Positions 7,068-16,918 of a stretch of 18,713 nucleotides of DNA are shown one piece after another. The notes beneath the pieces were generated by a model that searched no databases, had not been told where the DNA came from, and saw only the letters and a list, made by a program, of their open reading frames with translations. The stretch lies in contig JAEWPH010000257.1 in NCBI GenBank assembly GCA_023460715.1, forward strand, positions 1 to 18,713, given 5' to 3'. A program made the translations under genes and the position numbers. Source of the DNA: Pseudomonadota bacterium. GTDB taxonomy: Bacteria > Pseudomonadota > Gammaproteobacteria > Burkholderiales > Burkholderiaceae_C. How positions within the stretch are numbered: the first letter of the stretch is position 1; every line of letters starts with the position of its first letter.

Positions 7068-8584
7068 GCACGCCCTTGCTGACCTCGGTACAGGAAGCCA
7101 CGCAGTGGCTGCGTGAGCACGTCACCGGCACGCTGCAGACCGACAGCCGCAAAGTCCAGCCCGGCGACGGCTTCATCGCTTGGCCCGGTGCCGCCACCGA
7201 CGGCCGTACCCATGTGGGCGATGCGCTGGCGCGCGGCGCCACCGCCTGCCTGGTGGAGCACGAGGGCCTGGAAGCCTTCGCCTTCGCCATCCCGCAGATC
7301 GCGGCCCTGCGCGGCCTGAAGGCCGCCACCGGGCTGCTGGCCGCGGAGTGGTTCGGCCATCCCACTCAGCGCCTGGACGTGCTGGCCGTGACCGGCACCA
7401 ATGGCAAAACCAGCACGGCGTGGTGGCTGGCGGGTGCGATCAACGCGCTATCAGAAAGAGAGCTGGCTGCGCAGGGTGGATCCGCGTTCGTGGGTACTTT
7501 GGGTGTGGGCGTACCACCGGCGCTCGAATCCACCGGCCTGACCACGCCCGACCCGGTGCTGCTCCAGCGCGCCTTCGCGCGGTTCGCCGAGGTCGGCCAC
7601 GCCGCCTGCGCAATCGAGGCCTCGTCCATCGGCCTGGCCGAGCACCGCATGGCCGGCACGCGGGTGCGCGTCGCGCTGTTCACCAATTTCACCCAGGACC
7701 ACCTGGACTACCACCCGACCATGGCGGCCTACTGGCAGGCCAAGAGCATGCTGTTCGACGCGCCCGGCCTGCAGGCGGCCGTGGTCAACATCGACGACCC
7801 GCGCGGCGCCGAGCTGCACGAGCAGCTGTCCGCCCGCCCGCTCGACGTGTGGAGCATTTCCATCCAGGGCCCGGCCCGGCTGCAGGCCCGCGACATCGCC
7901 CACGGCGATACCGGCGTGAGCTTCACCGTGGCCGAGGGCGCGCAGACGCATGTGCTGCAAACGGGCCTGATCGGCCTGTACAACGTGTCCAACGTGCTGG
8001 GCGTGCTGGCGGCCCTGCGCAGCCTGGGCGTGCCCCTGGAGCACGCCCTGTATGCCTGCGCGCAGCTCACCCCGGTGCCAGGCCGCATGGAGCAGTTCAG
8101 CGTGCGCGGCCTGCCGCTGGTGGCCGTGGACTATGCCCACACGCCCGATGCGCTGGACCAGGCGCTGCAGGCTCTGCGGCCGGTGGCCGATGCCCGCGGT
8201 GGCCGGCTCTGGTGCGTGTTCGGCTGCGGCGGCAACCGCGATGCGGCCAAGCGCCCGCTGATGGGCGCGGTGGCGCAGCGTCGCGCCGACCAGGTCATCG
8301 TGACCAGCGACAACCCGCGCGGCGAGCCGCCCGAAGCCATCATCCACCACATCCTGCAAGGCACGATCGCCGGCACGTCGGTGCATGCCGAGCCCGACCG
8401 CGCTGCCGCCATCGCGCAGGCGCTCATGCAGGCCGACGCGCGCGACGTGGTGCTGCTGGCCGGCAAGGGCCACGAGGACTACCAGGAAACGGCCGGCGAA
8501 CGCCGCCCCTTCTCCGACATGGCGCAGGCCCGGGCCGCCCTGGCGCAGCGCGTACGCCTTCCGTCTGCCGGAGGTGCCGCATGA
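7064..8584 (+). CDS. murE: UDP-MurNAc-L-Ala-D-Glu:meso-diaminopimelate ligase MurE
   Basis: Cytoplasmic Mur ligase adding the third stem residue. The protein has 506 residues with a GTG start at 7064 inside the ftsI stop (GTGA). Domains in order: the UDP-binding N-terminal part ([17 protein letters not shown]), the ATP-binding central domain with GTNGKTS at 111-117, and the C-terminal part with DNPR at 416-419. The DNPR motif is the known marker for meso-diaminopimelate rather than lysine. K227 (YWQAKSMLF) matches the carbamylated lysine position. Compared with E. coli MurE as I recall it, there is a short extra loop, SERELAAQ, around residue 130. The DNA for that loop resembles the dispersed repeat (see 7447-7486). 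It overlaps murF by ATGA. Confidence 0.98.
   Translation: MSTPLLTSVQEATQWLREHVTGTLQTDSRKVQPGDGFIAWPGAATDGRTHVGDALARGATACLVEHEGLEAFAFAIPQIAALRGLKAATGLLAAEWFGHPTQRLDVLAVTGTNGKTSTAWWLAGAINALSERELAAQGGSAFVGTLGVGVPPALESTGLTTPDPVLLQRAFARFAEVGHAACAIEASSIGLAEHRMAGTRVRVALFTNFTQDHLDYHPTMAAYWQAKSMLFDAPGLQAAVVNIDDPRGAELHEQLSARPLDVWSISIQGPARLQARDIAHGDTGVSFTVAEGAQTHVLQTGLIGLYNVSNVLGVLAALRSLGVPLEHALYACAQLTPVPGRMEQFSVRGLPLVAVDYAHTPDALDQALQALRPVADARGGRLWCVFGCGGNRDAAKRPLMGAVAQRRADQVIVTSDNPRGEPPEAIIHHILQGTIAGTSVHAEPDRAAAIAQALMQADARDVVLLAGKGHEDYQETAGERRPFSDMAQARAALAQRVRLPSAGGAA
7447..7486 (+). repeat. Dispersed element, copy D inside murE
   Basis: GCTATCAGAAAGAGAGCTG followed by GCTGCGCAG matches the murC copy (16873-16900) closely once a 1-nt gap on each side is allowed. 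GGA and GCG are also shared farther right. It encodes a loop of MurE ([12 protein letters not shown]) in frame. The codon TCA and the run of A-rich codons differ from the strongly GC-ending usage around it. Similarity was judged by eye. Confidence 0.4.
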
Positions 8585-10011
8585 ACGCGCCGATGCTGAC
8601 GTTGCAGCAGGCCTTCGCCCTGATCGCCGCCCGCATCCCGGCCGCACGCCTGGTGGGCGACGGTGCCACGCCGCTGCTGCGCGTGCACAGCGACACGCGC
8701 AGCCTGCAGCCCGGCGACCTGTTCGTGGCTCTCAAGGGCGAACGCTTCGATGCCAACGCCTTCCTGCCCGATGCCCGCGCCGCCGGTGCCGCCGCTGCCG
8801 TGGCCCATGGCGGCTTGGCCGCCGCAGGCATGCCCGGCATCGAGGTGCCCGACACCCTGGCCGCCCTCGGCGCCCTGGCGGCCGGCTGGCGTGCCGCCCG
8901 GCACCTGCCGCTGATCGGCGTGACGGGCAGCAACGGCAAGACCACCGTGACGCAGATGACCGCGTCCGTGCTGCGTGCCTGGAAGGGCGATGCGGCCTTT
9001 GCCACGCAGGGCAATCTCAACAACGACATCGGCGTGCCGCTGATGCTGCTGCGCCTGCGCAATGCGCACGCTGCAGCGGTGATCGAGATGGGCATGAACC
9101 ATCCGGGCGAGATCGCCTACCTGGCGGACATCGCCCGCCCGACCGTCGCCCTGGTCAACAACGCCCAGCGCGAGCACCTGGAGTTCATGCAGACCGTCGA
9201 AGCCGTGGCGCGCGAGAACGGCTCGGTGTTCGCCGCCCTGCCGCAGGACGGCGTCGCGGTGTTCCCGGCCGAGGATGTCTACGGCCCGGTCTGGCAATCG
9301 CTGGCCGGTGGGCGCCGCTGCGTCACTTTCGGCGCCGCCACGGGCGACGTGCGCTGCGCCGCGGCGCAGTGGAGCGCCGGTGCCTGGCAGGTGAGGATCG
9401 ACACGCCCGACGGCGCATTCGGCACCACACTGCAGATCGCCGGGCGCCACAACGTGACCAATGCGCTGGCCGTGACGGCGAGCGCCTGGGCTGCGGGCGT
9501 GCCGCTCGCTGCCATCGCGCAGGGGCTCGCGGCCTTCGTGCCCGTGAAGGGGCGCTCGCGCGCCTTCGGCATCGCCCACGGCGGGCGGCACATCACCGTG
9601 GTGGACGACACCTACAACGCCAACCCCGACTCCATGCAGGCCGCCATCGACGTGCTGGCCGAACTGCCCGGCCCGCAGCTGCTGGTGATGGGCGACATGG
9701 GCGAGGTGGGCGACCAGGGCCCGCAGTTCCACGCGGAGGCGGGCGTCCATGCGCGCGCCGCCGGCATCGCGCAGCTGTTCGCCCTGGGCGCGCAGAGTGC
9801 ACACGCCGCGCAGGCCTATGGGCCGGACGCGCGGTATTTCGAAGACATGGCATCGCTGCAGGCAGCGGTGCAGCAGGCGCTGCCCGCGGTGGGCAGCGTG
9901 CTGGTGAAGGGATCTCGGTTCATGAAGATGGAACAGGTGGTGCAGGCGCTCGAGGCCGGCACGCAGCAGGCGCAACCCCACACCACGCAGGGAGGCACCG
10001 CATGCTGCTGA
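8581..10011 (+). CDS. murF: UDP-MurNAc-tripeptide:D-alanyl-D-alanine ligase MurF
   Basis: Last cytoplasmic Mur ligase, which adds the D-Ala-D-Ala made by Ddl to give UDP-MurNAc-pentapeptide; 476 residues. The N-terminal part has [24 protein letters not shown], the ATP site is GSNGKTT at 116-122, and the central part has [36 protein letters not shown] and [10 protein letters not shown]. The C-terminal domain has [16 protein letters not shown] and MGDMGEVG. The ATG at 8581 overlaps the murE stop (ATGA). Its 3' end overlaps mraY by 10 bp, the longest overlap in the cluster. The last residues (TQGGTACC) contain the mraY ribosome site. Confidence 0.98.
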   Translation: MNAPMLTLQQAFALIAARIPAARLVGDGATPLLRVHSDTRSLQPGDLFVALKGERFDANAFLPDARAAGAAAAVAHGGLAAAGMPGIEVPDTLAALGALAAGWRAARHLPLIGVTGSNGKTTVTQMTASVLRAWKGDAAFATQGNLNNDIGVPLMLLRLRNAHAAAVIEMGMNHPGEIAYLADIARPTVALVNNAQREHLEFMQTVEAVARENGSVFAALPQDGVAVFPAEDVYGPVWQSLAGGRRCVTFGAATGDVRCAAAQWSAGAWQVRIDTPDGAFGTTLQIAGRHNVTNALAVTASAWAAGVPLAAIAQGLAAFVPVKGRSRAFGIAHGGRHITVVDDTYNANPDSMQAAIDVLAELPGPQLLVMGDMGEVGDQGPQFHAEAGVHARAAGIAQLFALGAQSAHAAQAYGPDARYFEDMASLQAAVQQALPAVGSVLVKGSRFMKMEQVVQALEAGTQQAQPHTTQGGTACC

Positions 10012-11180
10012 TCCTGTCGCAATGGCTGCAGAGCCTGTCGCCGGAATTCAGTTTCCTGCGCGTCTTCCAGTACCTCACCTTCCGCGCCGTGATGGCGGCC
10101 CTGACGGCGCTGCTCATCGGCCTGGTGGCCGGCCCCAAGGTCATCCGCATGCTGACGGCGCTCAAGATCGGCCAGCCGATCCGCGGCTACGCCATGCAGT
10201 CGCACCTGTCCAAGAGCGGCACGCCCACCATGGGCGGCGTGCTCATCCTGGGTGCGATCACCCTGTCCACGCTGCTGTGGTTCGACCTCTCCAACCGCTT
10301 CGTGTGGATCGTGTTGGCCGTCACCCTGGGCTTCGGCGCCATCGGCTGGGTCGACGACTGGCGCAAGGTGGTCAACAAGGACCCGGAAGGCATGCGCTCG
10401 CGCGAGAAGTACTTCTGGCAGTCGCTGATCGGACTGCTGGCCGCGCTGTACCTGGTGTTCAGCATCTCCGAGAACTCCAACGCCCGCGTGTTCGAGCTGT
10501 TCATCAACTGGGTGTCGTCCGGGTTCTCGCTGGACCTGCCCCCGAAGGCCGGCCTGCTGGTGCCGTTCTTCAAGGAAGTGAGCTACCCGCTGGGCGTGCT
10601 CGGCTTCGTCATCCTCACCTACCTGGTGATCGTGGGCTCCAGCAACGCCGTGAACCTGACCGACGGCCTGGACGGCCTGGCCATCATGCCGGTGGTGATG
10701 GTGGGCGCCACGCTGGGCCTGTTCGCCTATGTGGCGGGCAGCTCGGTGTTCTCCAAGTACCTGCTGTTCCCGTACATCGCCGGCGCCGGCGAGCTGCTGA
10801 TCTTCTGCTCGGCCATGGCCGGCGCGGGCCTGGCCTTCCTGTGGTTCAACACGCATCCCGCCCAGGTCTTCATGGGCGACGTGGGCGCGCTGGCGCTGGG
10901 CGCCGCGCTGGGCACCATCGCCGTCATCGTGCGCCAGGAGATCGTGCTGGCCGTGATGGGCGGCATCTTCGTGGTCGAGGCGCTGTCCGTGATGCTGCAG
11001 GTCACCTGGTTCAAGTACACCAAGCGCCGCTACGGCGAGGGCCGGCGCCTGTTCAAGATGGCGCCGCTGCACCACCACTTCGAGAAGAGCGGCTGGAAGG
11101 AAACGCAGGTCGTCGTGCGCTTCTGGATCATCACCATGCTGCTGTGCCTGCTCACCCTCACCACGCTGAAGCTGCGATGA
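10002..11180 (+). CDS. mraY: Phospho-MurNAc-pentapeptide-transferase MraY
   Basis: Integral membrane enzyme that transfers phospho-MurNAc-pentapeptide to undecaprenyl phosphate, giving lipid I. It has 392 residues with about ten membrane segments. Family motifs: KSGTPTMGG in the first cytoplasmic loop, the aspartate pair D118-D119 in [18 protein letters not shown] at 218-227 with D221 and D224, and HHHFE at 357-361 ([13 protein letters not shown]). The length is above that of E. coli MraY (360); part of the extra length is a loop near 165-190 ([18 protein letters not shown]). The ATG at 10002 lies six bases after a good GGAGG (9991-9995) inside murF, which supports this start despite the 10-bp overlap. 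It ends in ATGA with murD. Confidence 0.98.
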   Translation: MLLILSQWLQSLSPEFSFLRVFQYLTFRAVMAALTALLIGLVAGPKVIRMLTALKIGQPIRGYAMQSHLSKSGTPTMGGVLILGAITLSTLLWFDLSNRFVWIVLAVTLGFGAIGWVDDWRKVVNKDPEGMRSREKYFWQSLIGLLAALYLVFSISENSNARVFELFINWVSSGFSLDLPPKAGLLVPFFKEVSYPLGVLGFVILTYLVIVGSSNAVNLTDGLDGLAIMPVVMVGATLGLFAYVAGSSVFSKYLLFPYIAGAGELLIFCSAMAGAGLAFLWFNTHPAQVFMGDVGALALGAALGTIAVIVRQEIVLAVMGGIFVVEALSVMLQVTWFKYTKRRYGEGRRLFKMAPLHHHFEKSGWKETQVVVRFWIITMLLCLLTLTTLKLR

Positions 11181-13141
11181 GCACGACGCCCCGCGACTCC
11201 CTCCACCCGGACGACAACATCGTCGCCGCCGGCGCCTCCGCGCCCCTGCCGGAGGCTGGGCACGGCGCGCTGCCAGTGGAGTCCGCATCGCCTGCGGCCA
11301 CGGTGGACTCGGACGCCGCGCCTGCCGACCGGAGTGCCGAGGTCGGTGACACGGGCGCGGTTGCCGATGCGGCCGCGCCGGCCGCAGGCCCTGGCGGTAC
11401 CGCCCTTGGCGCCTCTGCCGATGCCGCGCTCTACACCGCTCCCGCCGTCTCTGCCGCCCAGTCGGCGGCCGAGTTCGTGGCGAAGATCTTTGCCGACGTG
11501 GGCGCGTCCGAGGCCCCCGAGTCCGCGGCCTCCGAAGCCCCTGCCGTTGCCGAAGCCGCAACGGATGGCGCGGAACCTGCACCCCTTGATCCTGTCGCGC
11601 CAGGCTGGCCGGCCGAGGGTGCCACCGCGCTGCGGGGCCGCAGCGTGCTGATCCTGGGGCTGGGCGCTTCGGGGCTGGCGATGGCGCGCTGGTGCGTACG
11701 CTGCGGCGCGCAGGTCACCGTGGCCGATACGCGCGCGCAGCCGCCGCAGCTCGCGGCCCTGCAGGCCGAGCTGCCCCAGGTGCGCTTCGTGGCTGGCGCC
11801 TTCGATGCGGCGCTGGTGGAAGGCCAGACCGTGCATGCGGTGTTCCGCTCGCCCGGCTTGAGTCCTTCGGTGGTTGCTCCTGTATTCATAGCTGCTCGCG
11901 CAATAGGAATCAGCGTTGGTGGCGAGTTGGGCTTGTATGCCAACGCCTTGGCTGAACTGCGCGCGGCGCACGGCTATGCGCCGGCCGTGCTGGCGGTCAC
12001 CGGCACCAATGGCAAGACCACCGTCACCTCGCTCACCGGCCTGCTGGTCGAGTGCGCAGGCCGGTCCGTCGCGGTGGCCGGCAACATCGGCCCCACGCTG
12101 CTGGACACGCTGTCGCAGCACATCGACGCCGGCACGCTGCCGCAGGTGTGGGTGCTGGAACTGTCGAGCTTTCAGCTCGACGACGCCAGCGCCTTCGAAC
12201 CCACGGCCGCCACGGTGCTCAACATCACGCAGGACCACCTGGACTGGCACGGCGACCTCAAGGCGTACGCCCAGGCGAAGGCGCGCATCTTCGGCGCCAC
12301 CGGTCTGATGGTGCTCAACCGCGACGACACCGAGGTCATGGCCATGCTGCCACCTCCGGTGCGCGTGAAGCTGCAAAAGCCCCAGGTGCGCACGCACGTC
12401 ACCTTCGGCGCCGACATGCCCCTGCGGCCCGGCGACTTCGGCATCGAGGTCGTCAGCGGCATGGCCTGGCTGGTGCGTGCGCAGGAGGCGGACGAGACCG
12501 CCAAGCGCGCGCGCGTGCAAGTGCAGGAAGCCCTGCACATCCAGCGCCTGATGCCCGCCGACGCCCTGCGCATCCGCGGCCGCCACAACGCCGTCAACGC
12601 GCTGGCGGCCCTGGCCCTGGCCCAGGCGGCCGGCTGCGCGCTGGCCCCCATGCTCTACGGCCTGCGCGAATACCGTGGCGAGCCGCACCGCGTCGAGCCC
12701 ATCGGCATGGTGAACGACATCGAATACTTCGACGACAGCAAGGGCACGAACGTGGGCGCTACCGTGGCGGCGCTCACCGGCCTGGGCGCCGATCGCCGGA
12801 TCGTCGTCATCCTGGGCGGCGATGGCAAAGGCCAGGACTTCTCGCCGCTGGCGGCGCCGGTGGCGCGCTACGCGCGGGCGGTGGTGCTCATCGGCCGCGA
12901 CGGCCCGCAGATCCGTGCAGCCCTGCAAGGCAGCGGCGTGCCGACGACCGAGGCGGCATCGATGGAGGAAGCCGTCCAGGCCGCGACCCAGCGGGCACAG
13001 CCCGGCGATGCGGTGCTGATGTCGCCGGCCTGCGCCAGCTTCGACATGTTCACCGGCTACGAGCACCGCGCACACGTGTTCCACGAGGCGGTGCAGGCGC
13101 TGGCGCACGATGCCGGGCAAGAACTGGAGGGCGGGCTGTGA
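11177..13141 (+). CDS. murD: UDP-MurNAc-L-Ala:D-glutamate ligase MurD with long N-terminal extension
   Basis: Mur ligase adding D-Glu, 654 residues against about 440 in E. coli. The core starts near residue 152 ([20 protein letters not shown], the UDP-binding Rossmann part). It continues with the ATP site GTNGKTT at 276-282, [56 protein letters not shown] and [10 protein letters not shown]. Residues 1-151 are a low-complexity, Ala/Pro-rich, acidic extension (by hand count about 22 Asp/Glu against 3 Lys/Arg). They contain one more structured patch at 99-109 ([11 protein letters not shown]). The start at 11177 is supported by the ATGA overlap with mraY. In-frame GTG codons farther in (for example at V101) could serve as alternative starts. 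The core itself also has an insertion around [13 protein letters not shown] and [11 protein letters not shown]. Codons in the extension are less GC-biased in third position than in the core. Confidence 0.96.
   Translation: MSTTPRDSLHPDDNIVAAGASAPLPEAGHGALPVESASPAATVDSDAAPADRSAEVGDTGAVADAAAPAAGPGGTALGASADAALYTAPAVSAAQSAAEFVAKIFADVGASEAPESAASEAPAVAEAATDGAEPAPLDPVAPGWPAEGATALRGRSVLILGLGASGLAMARWCVRCGAQVTVADTRAQPPQLAALQAELPQVRFVAGAFDAALVEGQTVHAVFRSPGLSPSVVAPVFIAARAIGISVGGELGLYANALAELRAAHGYAPAVLAVTGTNGKTTVTSLTGLLVECAGRSVAVAGNIGPTLLDTLSQHIDAGTLPQVWVLELSSFQLDDASAFEPTAATVLNITQDHLDWHGDLKAYAQAKARIFGATGLMVLNRDDTEVMAMLPPPVRVKLQKPQVRTHVTFGADMPLRPGDFGIEVVSGMAWLVRAQEADETAKRARVQVQEALHIQRLMPADALRIRGRHNAVNALAALALAQAAGCALAPMLYGLREYRGEPHRVEPIGMVNDIEYFDDSKGTNVGATVAALTGLGADRRIVVILGGDGKGQDFSPLAAPVARYARAVVLIGRDGPQIRAALQGSGVPTTEAASMEEAVQAATQRAQPGDAVLMSPACASFDMFTGYEHRAHVFHEAVQALAHDAGQELEGGL
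11887..11923 (+). repeat. Dispersed element, copy B inside murD
   Basis: An ungapped match to copy A (1986-2022): CATAGCTGCT is identical, the next five bases differ once, the 10-nt loop is divergent and the right arm AGCGTTGGTGGC matches at 10 of 12. The total is about 27 of 37 by eye. It is read as [16 protein letters not shown] in MurD. It uses the rare codon ATA twice in a strongly GC-biased gene, which is why it stands out. Confidence 0.55.
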
Positions 13142-14421
13142 GCGCTTCGAACGCCACCTCGTCGTCGCCCAACCTGCTGCAGCGCGCCCTGGGCTGGATG
13201 GGCGGCAAGCCGGCCGCGCCGGCCGACGTGCTGCCCGTGCGTGTGGGCGGCATCGAATACCGCAAGACCACGAGCACGCCGGCGAGCGTGCTGGGTTTCG
13301 ACCAGGCCCTGCTCTGGGTGGTGGTTGCGCTGCTCGCCTGGGGGCTGGTGATGGTCTATTCGGCCTCCATCGCCATGCCGGACAACCCGCGCTTCGGCAA
13401 GATCGCGCCCACGCATTTCCTGGTGCGCCACTGCATCGCGCTGGTCATCGGCTTCGTGGCGGCGCTGCTGGCGTTCCAGGTCTCCATGGCCACCTGGGAG
13501 CGGGTGGCGCCGTGGCTGTTCGTGGTGTCCATCGTCCTGCTGGTGGCCGTGCTGGTTCCGCACGTGGGCACGGTCGTGAACGGTGCGCGCCGCTGGCTGT
13601 CGCTGGGCATCATGAACTTCCAGCCGTCCGAGTTGGCCAAGTTCGCGGTGCTGATCTATGCGTCCGACTACATGGTGCGCAAGATGGAGGTGAAGGAGCG
13701 CTTCTTCCGCGCCGTGCTGCCCATGGCCGTGGCCGTGGCGGTGGTCGGTGCCCTGCTGCTGGCCGAGCCCGACATGGGCGCCTTCATGGTGATCGCGGTG
13801 ATCGCCATGGGCATCCTGTTCCTGGGCGGGGTGAATGCCCGCATGTTCTTCCTGATCGCGCTGATCCTGGTGGGCGCCTTTGCCATGATGGTGATGGCCA
13901 GCCCCTGGCGGCGCGAGCGCATCTTCGCCTACCTCGACCCGTTCAGCGAGGCGCACGCGCTGGGCAAGGGCTACCAGCTGTCGCATTCGCTGATCGCCAT
14001 TGGCCGCGGCGAGATCTTCGGCGTGGGCCTGGGCGGCAGCGTCGAGAAGCTGCACTGGCTGCCCGAGGCGCACACCGACTTCCTGCTGGCCGTCATCGGC
14101 GAGGAGTTCGGCCTGGTGGGCGTGCTGGTGCTCATCGTCCTGTTCCTGTGGATGACGCGTCGCATCATGCACATCGGCCGCCAGGCCATCGCGCTGGACC
14201 GCGTCTTCGCCGGCCTGGTGGCCCAGGGCGTCGCAATCTGGATGGGATTCCAGGCCTTCATCAACATGGGCGTGAACCTGGGTGCGCTGCCCACCAAGGG
14301 GCTCACGCTGCCCCTGATGAGCTTCGGCGGCTCGGCCATCCTGATGAACCTGGTGGCCATCGCGGTGGTGTTCCGGGTCGATTACGAGAACAAGCTTCTC
14401 ATGCGAGGGGGCCGCGTATGA
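13138..14421 (+). CDS. ftsW: Septal peptidoglycan glycosyltransferase FtsW
   Basis: SEDS-family membrane polymerase that extends septal glycan from lipid II with FtsI as partner; 427 residues and about ten membrane segments. The cytoplasmic N-terminal tail is about 50 residues long (to GFDQALLW). Signatures: [10 protein letters not shown] at the end of the first helix, [62 protein letters not shown] and [20 protein letters not shown] near the C-terminus. The aspartate in AEPDMG matches the catalytic position known for SEDS enzymes. The GTG at 13138 overlaps the murD stop (GTGA) and the stop overlaps murG (ATGA). RodA is the alternative family member, but the cluster position decides for FtsW. 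Confidence 0.98.
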   Translation: MSASNATSSSPNLLQRALGWMGGKPAAPADVLPVRVGGIEYRKTTSTPASVLGFDQALLWVVVALLAWGLVMVYSASIAMPDNPRFGKIAPTHFLVRHCIALVIGFVAALLAFQVSMATWERVAPWLFVVSIVLLVAVLVPHVGTVVNGARRWLSLGIMNFQPSELAKFAVLIYASDYMVRKMEVKERFFRAVLPMAVAVAVVGALLLAEPDMGAFMVIAVIAMGILFLGGVNARMFFLIALILVGAFAMMVMASPWRRERIFAYLDPFSEAHALGKGYQLSHSLIAIGRGEIFGVGLGGSVEKLHWLPEAHTDFLLAVIGEEFGLVGVLVLIVLFLWMTRRIMHIGRQAIALDRVFAGLVAQGVAIWMGFQAFINMGVNLGALPTKGLTLPLMSFGGSAILMNLVAIAVVFRVDYENKLLMRGGRV

Positions 14422-15488
14422 CGGACCGCCAGAAGACCGCGCTCGTGATGGCCGGCGGCACCGGCGGCCACATCTTCCCTGGCCTGGCCGTGGCCGAGGA
14501 GCTGCGCGCGCGCGGCTGGCGCGTGCACTGGCTGGGCACACCCGGCAGCATGGAGTCGCGCATCGTGCCGCCGCAGGGCTTCGCGTTCGAGCCCATCGAC
14601 TTTTCGGGCGTGCGCGGCAAGGGCCTGATCACGCTGGCCTTGCTGCCGATGCGCCTGCTGCGCGCGTTCTGGCAGTCCGTCGGCGTGGTCCGGCGGGTGA
14701 AGCCGGACGTGGTAATCGGCCTGGGCGGCTACGTCACCTTCCCGGGCGGCATGATGGCCGTGCTTCTGGGCAAGCCGCTGGTGCTGCACGAGCAGAACTC
14801 GGTGGCCGGGCTGGTGAACAAGGTACTGGCCGGCGTGGCCGACCGCATTTTCACGGCCTTCCCCAACGTGTTGAAGAAGGGCGTGTGGGTGGGCAATCCG
14901 CTGCGCGCCGCCTTCACGCGCCAGGCCGGCCCGCAGGAGCGCTTCGCCGGCCGCAGCGGCCCGCTGCGCCTGCTCGTCGTGGGCGGCAGCCTGGGCGCCA
15001 AGGCGCTCAACGACATCGTGCCCCAGGCCGTGGCGCTGCTGCCCGCCGACCAGCGCCCCGTGGTCACGCACCAGAGCGGCGCGGCGCAGATCGATGCGCT
15101 GCGCGCCAACTACGAGGCGGCCGGCGTCGAGGCCACGCTCACGCCTTTCATCGACGACACCGCCACGGCGTTTGCCGAGGCCGACCTGATCGTCTGCCGC
15201 GCGGGCGCGAGCACGGTGACCGAGATCGCCGCCGTCGGTGCGGCGGCCGTCTTCGTGCCGTTCCCCTTCGCCGTGGACGATCACCAGACCACCAATGCGC
15301 AGTTCCTCGTCGGCCAGGGCGGCGGATGGCTCGTGCAACAGCGCGACCTGACGCCCCAGTGGTTGGCCGAGATGCTGCAGAAAACAGAGCGCACCACGCT
15401 GATGGAGCGGGCGCTGGAAGCCAAATCAATGCAAAAGACCCAAGCCACCCGCGAGGTGGTGACCGCCTGTGAGGAGCTCACGGCATGA
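14418..15488 (+). CDS. murG: Undecaprenyl-PP-MurNAc-pentapeptide GlcNAc transferase MurG
   Basis: Peripheral inner-membrane GT28 glycosyltransferase that converts lipid I to lipid II using UDP-GlcNAc, 356 residues. It has the N-terminal [17 protein letters not shown] (G13-H18), [60 protein letters not shown] and [14 protein letters not shown], which contacts UDP-GlcNAc. The C-terminal helix region ([19 protein letters not shown]) lies over a possible copy of the dispersed repeat. ATGA overlaps join it to ftsW and to murC. Confidence 0.98.
   Translation: MTDRQKTALVMAGGTGGHIFPGLAVAEELRARGWRVHWLGTPGSMESRIVPPQGFAFEPIDFSGVRGKGLITLALLPMRLLRAFWQSVGVVRRVKPDVVIGLGGYVTFPGGMMAVLLGKPLVLHEQNSVAGLVNKVLAGVADRIFTAFPNVLKKGVWVGNPLRAAFTRQAGPQERFAGRSGPLRLLVVGGSLGAKALNDIVPQAVALLPADQRPVVTHQSGAAQIDALRANYEAAGVEATLTPFIDDTATAFAEADLIVCRAGASTVTEIAAVGAAAVFVPFPFAVDDHQTTNAQFLVGQGGGWLVQQRDLTPQWLAEMLQKTERTTLMERALEAKSMQKTQATREVVTACEELTA
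15372..15426 (+). repeat. Possible dispersed element, copy F at the murG 3' end
   Basis: ATGCTGCAGAAAACAGAGC resembles the left part of the murC copy (ATGCTACAGAAAGATGAGC), and GGAGCGGGCGCTGG resembles its right part (GGACGGGCGCTG). The middle does not align. The stretch, through CCAAAT, is visibly more A-rich than its surroundings. This is weaker than copies A to D and may be chance. Confidence 0.25.
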
Positions 15489-16918
15489 AGCACGCCATTC
15501 GCCACATCCATTTCGTGGGCCTGGGCGGCGCCGGCATGTGCGGCATCGCGGAAGTGCTGTTCAACCTGGGCTACCAGATCTCGGGTTCCGACCTGTCCGA
15601 CAGCGCCACGCTGCGCCGCCTGGCCGCGCTCGGCATCCGCACGCATGTGGGCCATGCGGCGGCGCACATCGACGGGGCGGATGCCGTCGTCACCTCGACG
15701 GCCGTGCAGTCGGACAACCCCGAGGTGCTGGCTGCCCGCGAGGCCAAGATCCCCGTGGTGCCGCGCGCCCTCATGCTGGCCGAGCTGATGCGCCTCAAGC
15801 GCGGCATCGCCATCGCCGGCACGCACGGCAAGACCACCACGACGAGCCTGGTCACCAGCGTGCTGGCCGAGGCCGGCCTGGACCCGACCTTCGTGATCGG
15901 CGGTCGCCTCAACAGCGCCGGCGCCAACGCCAAGCTGGGCAGCGGCGAATACATCGTGGTCGAGGCCGACGAGTCCGACGCCTCGTTCTTGAACCTGCTG
16001 CCGGTGATGGCCGTGGTGACGAACATCGACGCCGACCACATGGAAACCTACGGCCACGACTTCGCGCGGCTGAAGGCGGCCTTCGTCGACTTTCTGCACC
16101 GCATGCCGTTCTACGGCACGGCCGTGCTGTGCATCGACAACCCCGCCATCCGCGAGATCCTGCCGGACGTCACCTGCCCGATCACCAGCTACGGCTTCGC
16201 CGAAGACGCCCAGGTGCGGGCCGTCAACGTGCGCGCCGTGGGACCGCAGATGCACTTCACGGTGCAGCGGCGCAACGGCGTGACCCTGCCCGATCTGCAG
16301 GTGGTGCTCAACCTGCCGGGCGAGCACAACGTGCTCAACGCGCTGTCGGCCATCGCCATCGCGGTCGAGCTGAACGTGCCGGACGAAGCGCTGCTGCGCG
16401 CGCTGGCCAGCTTCCGCGGCGTGGGCCGCCGCTTCCAGAGCCACGGCGACCTGCCTGCGAAAGACGGCGGCACGTTCACGCTGATCGAGGACTACGGCCA
16501 CCACCCGGTGGAGATGACGGCCACGCTGGCGGCTGCGCGCGGCGCCTTCCCCGGCCGGCGCCTGGTGCTGGCCTTCCAGCCGCACCGCTACAGCCGCACG
16601 CGCGACTGCTTCGAGGACTTCGTCAAGGTGATCGGCAGCACCGACGCGGCGCTGCTGACCGAGGTGTATGCCGCCGGCGAGGCCCCCATCGTGGCGGCGG
16701 ATGGCCGCGCGCTGGCGCGCGCCCTGCGCGTGGCCGGCAAGGTGGAGCCGGTCTTCATCGAGGACGTGGCCGACCTGCCGCAGCAGATCGCGGACAGCGT
16801 CCGCGGCGGCGATGTGGTGGTGTGCATGGGCGCGGGCTCCATCGGCGCCGTACCCGCCAAGGTGGTGCAAATGCTACAGAAAGATGAGCTGCTTGCGCAG
16901 CAAGGACGGGCGCTGTGA
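15485..16918 (+). CDS. murC: UDP-N-acetylmuramate:L-alanine ligase MurC
   Basis: First Mur ligase, adding L-Ala to UDP-MurNAc, 477 residues. The N-terminal Rossmann part is [17 protein letters not shown], the ATP site GTHGKTTT begins at G112, and further landmarks are [62 protein letters not shown] and [11 protein letters not shown]. The histidine in GTHGK is typical of MurC. The last residues after GAVPAKVVQ ([15 protein letters not shown]) form a tail whose DNA matches the dispersed repeat. It overlaps murG by ATGA and ddlB by GTGA. No murB lies between murC and ddlB, the same arrangement as in E. coli. Confidence 0.98.
   Translation: MKHAIRHIHFVGLGGAGMCGIAEVLFNLGYQISGSDLSDSATLRRLAALGIRTHVGHAAAHIDGADAVVTSTAVQSDNPEVLAAREAKIPVVPRALMLAELMRLKRGIAIAGTHGKTTTTSLVTSVLAEAGLDPTFVIGGRLNSAGANAKLGSGEYIVVEADESDASFLNLLPVMAVVTNIDADHMETYGHDFARLKAAFVDFLHRMPFYGTAVLCIDNPAIREILPDVTCPITSYGFAEDAQVRAVNVRAVGPQMHFTVQRRNGVTLPDLQVVLNLPGEHNVLNALSAIAIAVELNVPDEALLRALASFRGVGRRFQSHGDLPAKDGGTFTLIEDYGHHPVEMTATLAAARGAFPGRRLVLAFQPHRYSRTRDCFEDFVKVIGSTDAALLTEVYAAGEAPIVAADGRALARALRVAGKVEPVFIEDVADLPQQIADSVRGGDVVVCMGAGSIGAVPAKVVQMLQKDELLAQQGRAL
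16872..16918 (+). repeat. Dispersed element, copy C across the murC stop and ddlB start
   Basis: AGCTGCTTGCGC (16887-16898) is identical over 12 bases to copy A (1989-2000), and GCGCTG (16910-16915) matches its right arm. The left flank, GCTACAGAAAGATGAGCTG, matches copy D in murE. It encodes the MurC C-terminal tail and contains the murC stop and the ddlB GTG start. Confidence 0.5.

Noticed and set aside
7180..8580. Long in-frame extension upstream of murF (and similar extensions upstream of mraY, murD, ftsW and murG)
   Set aside because: These are shadow frames of the preceding gene. Family N-termini and the ATGA or GTGA overlaps place the real starts at 8581, 10002, 11177, 13138 and 14418.
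9816..11582. Minus-strand open frame of 588 codons opposite mraY
   Set aside because: Same composition artefact; the translation is low-complexity Arg/Gln/His and has no domain I recognise.
11030..13120. Very long minus-strand open frame of 696 codons opposite murD and mraY
   Set aside because: It mirrors genes of high third-position GC, where stop codons are rare on the other strand. The product is His/Gln/Arg/Gly-rich with no recognisable motif, and the plus strand encodes clear Mur proteins.
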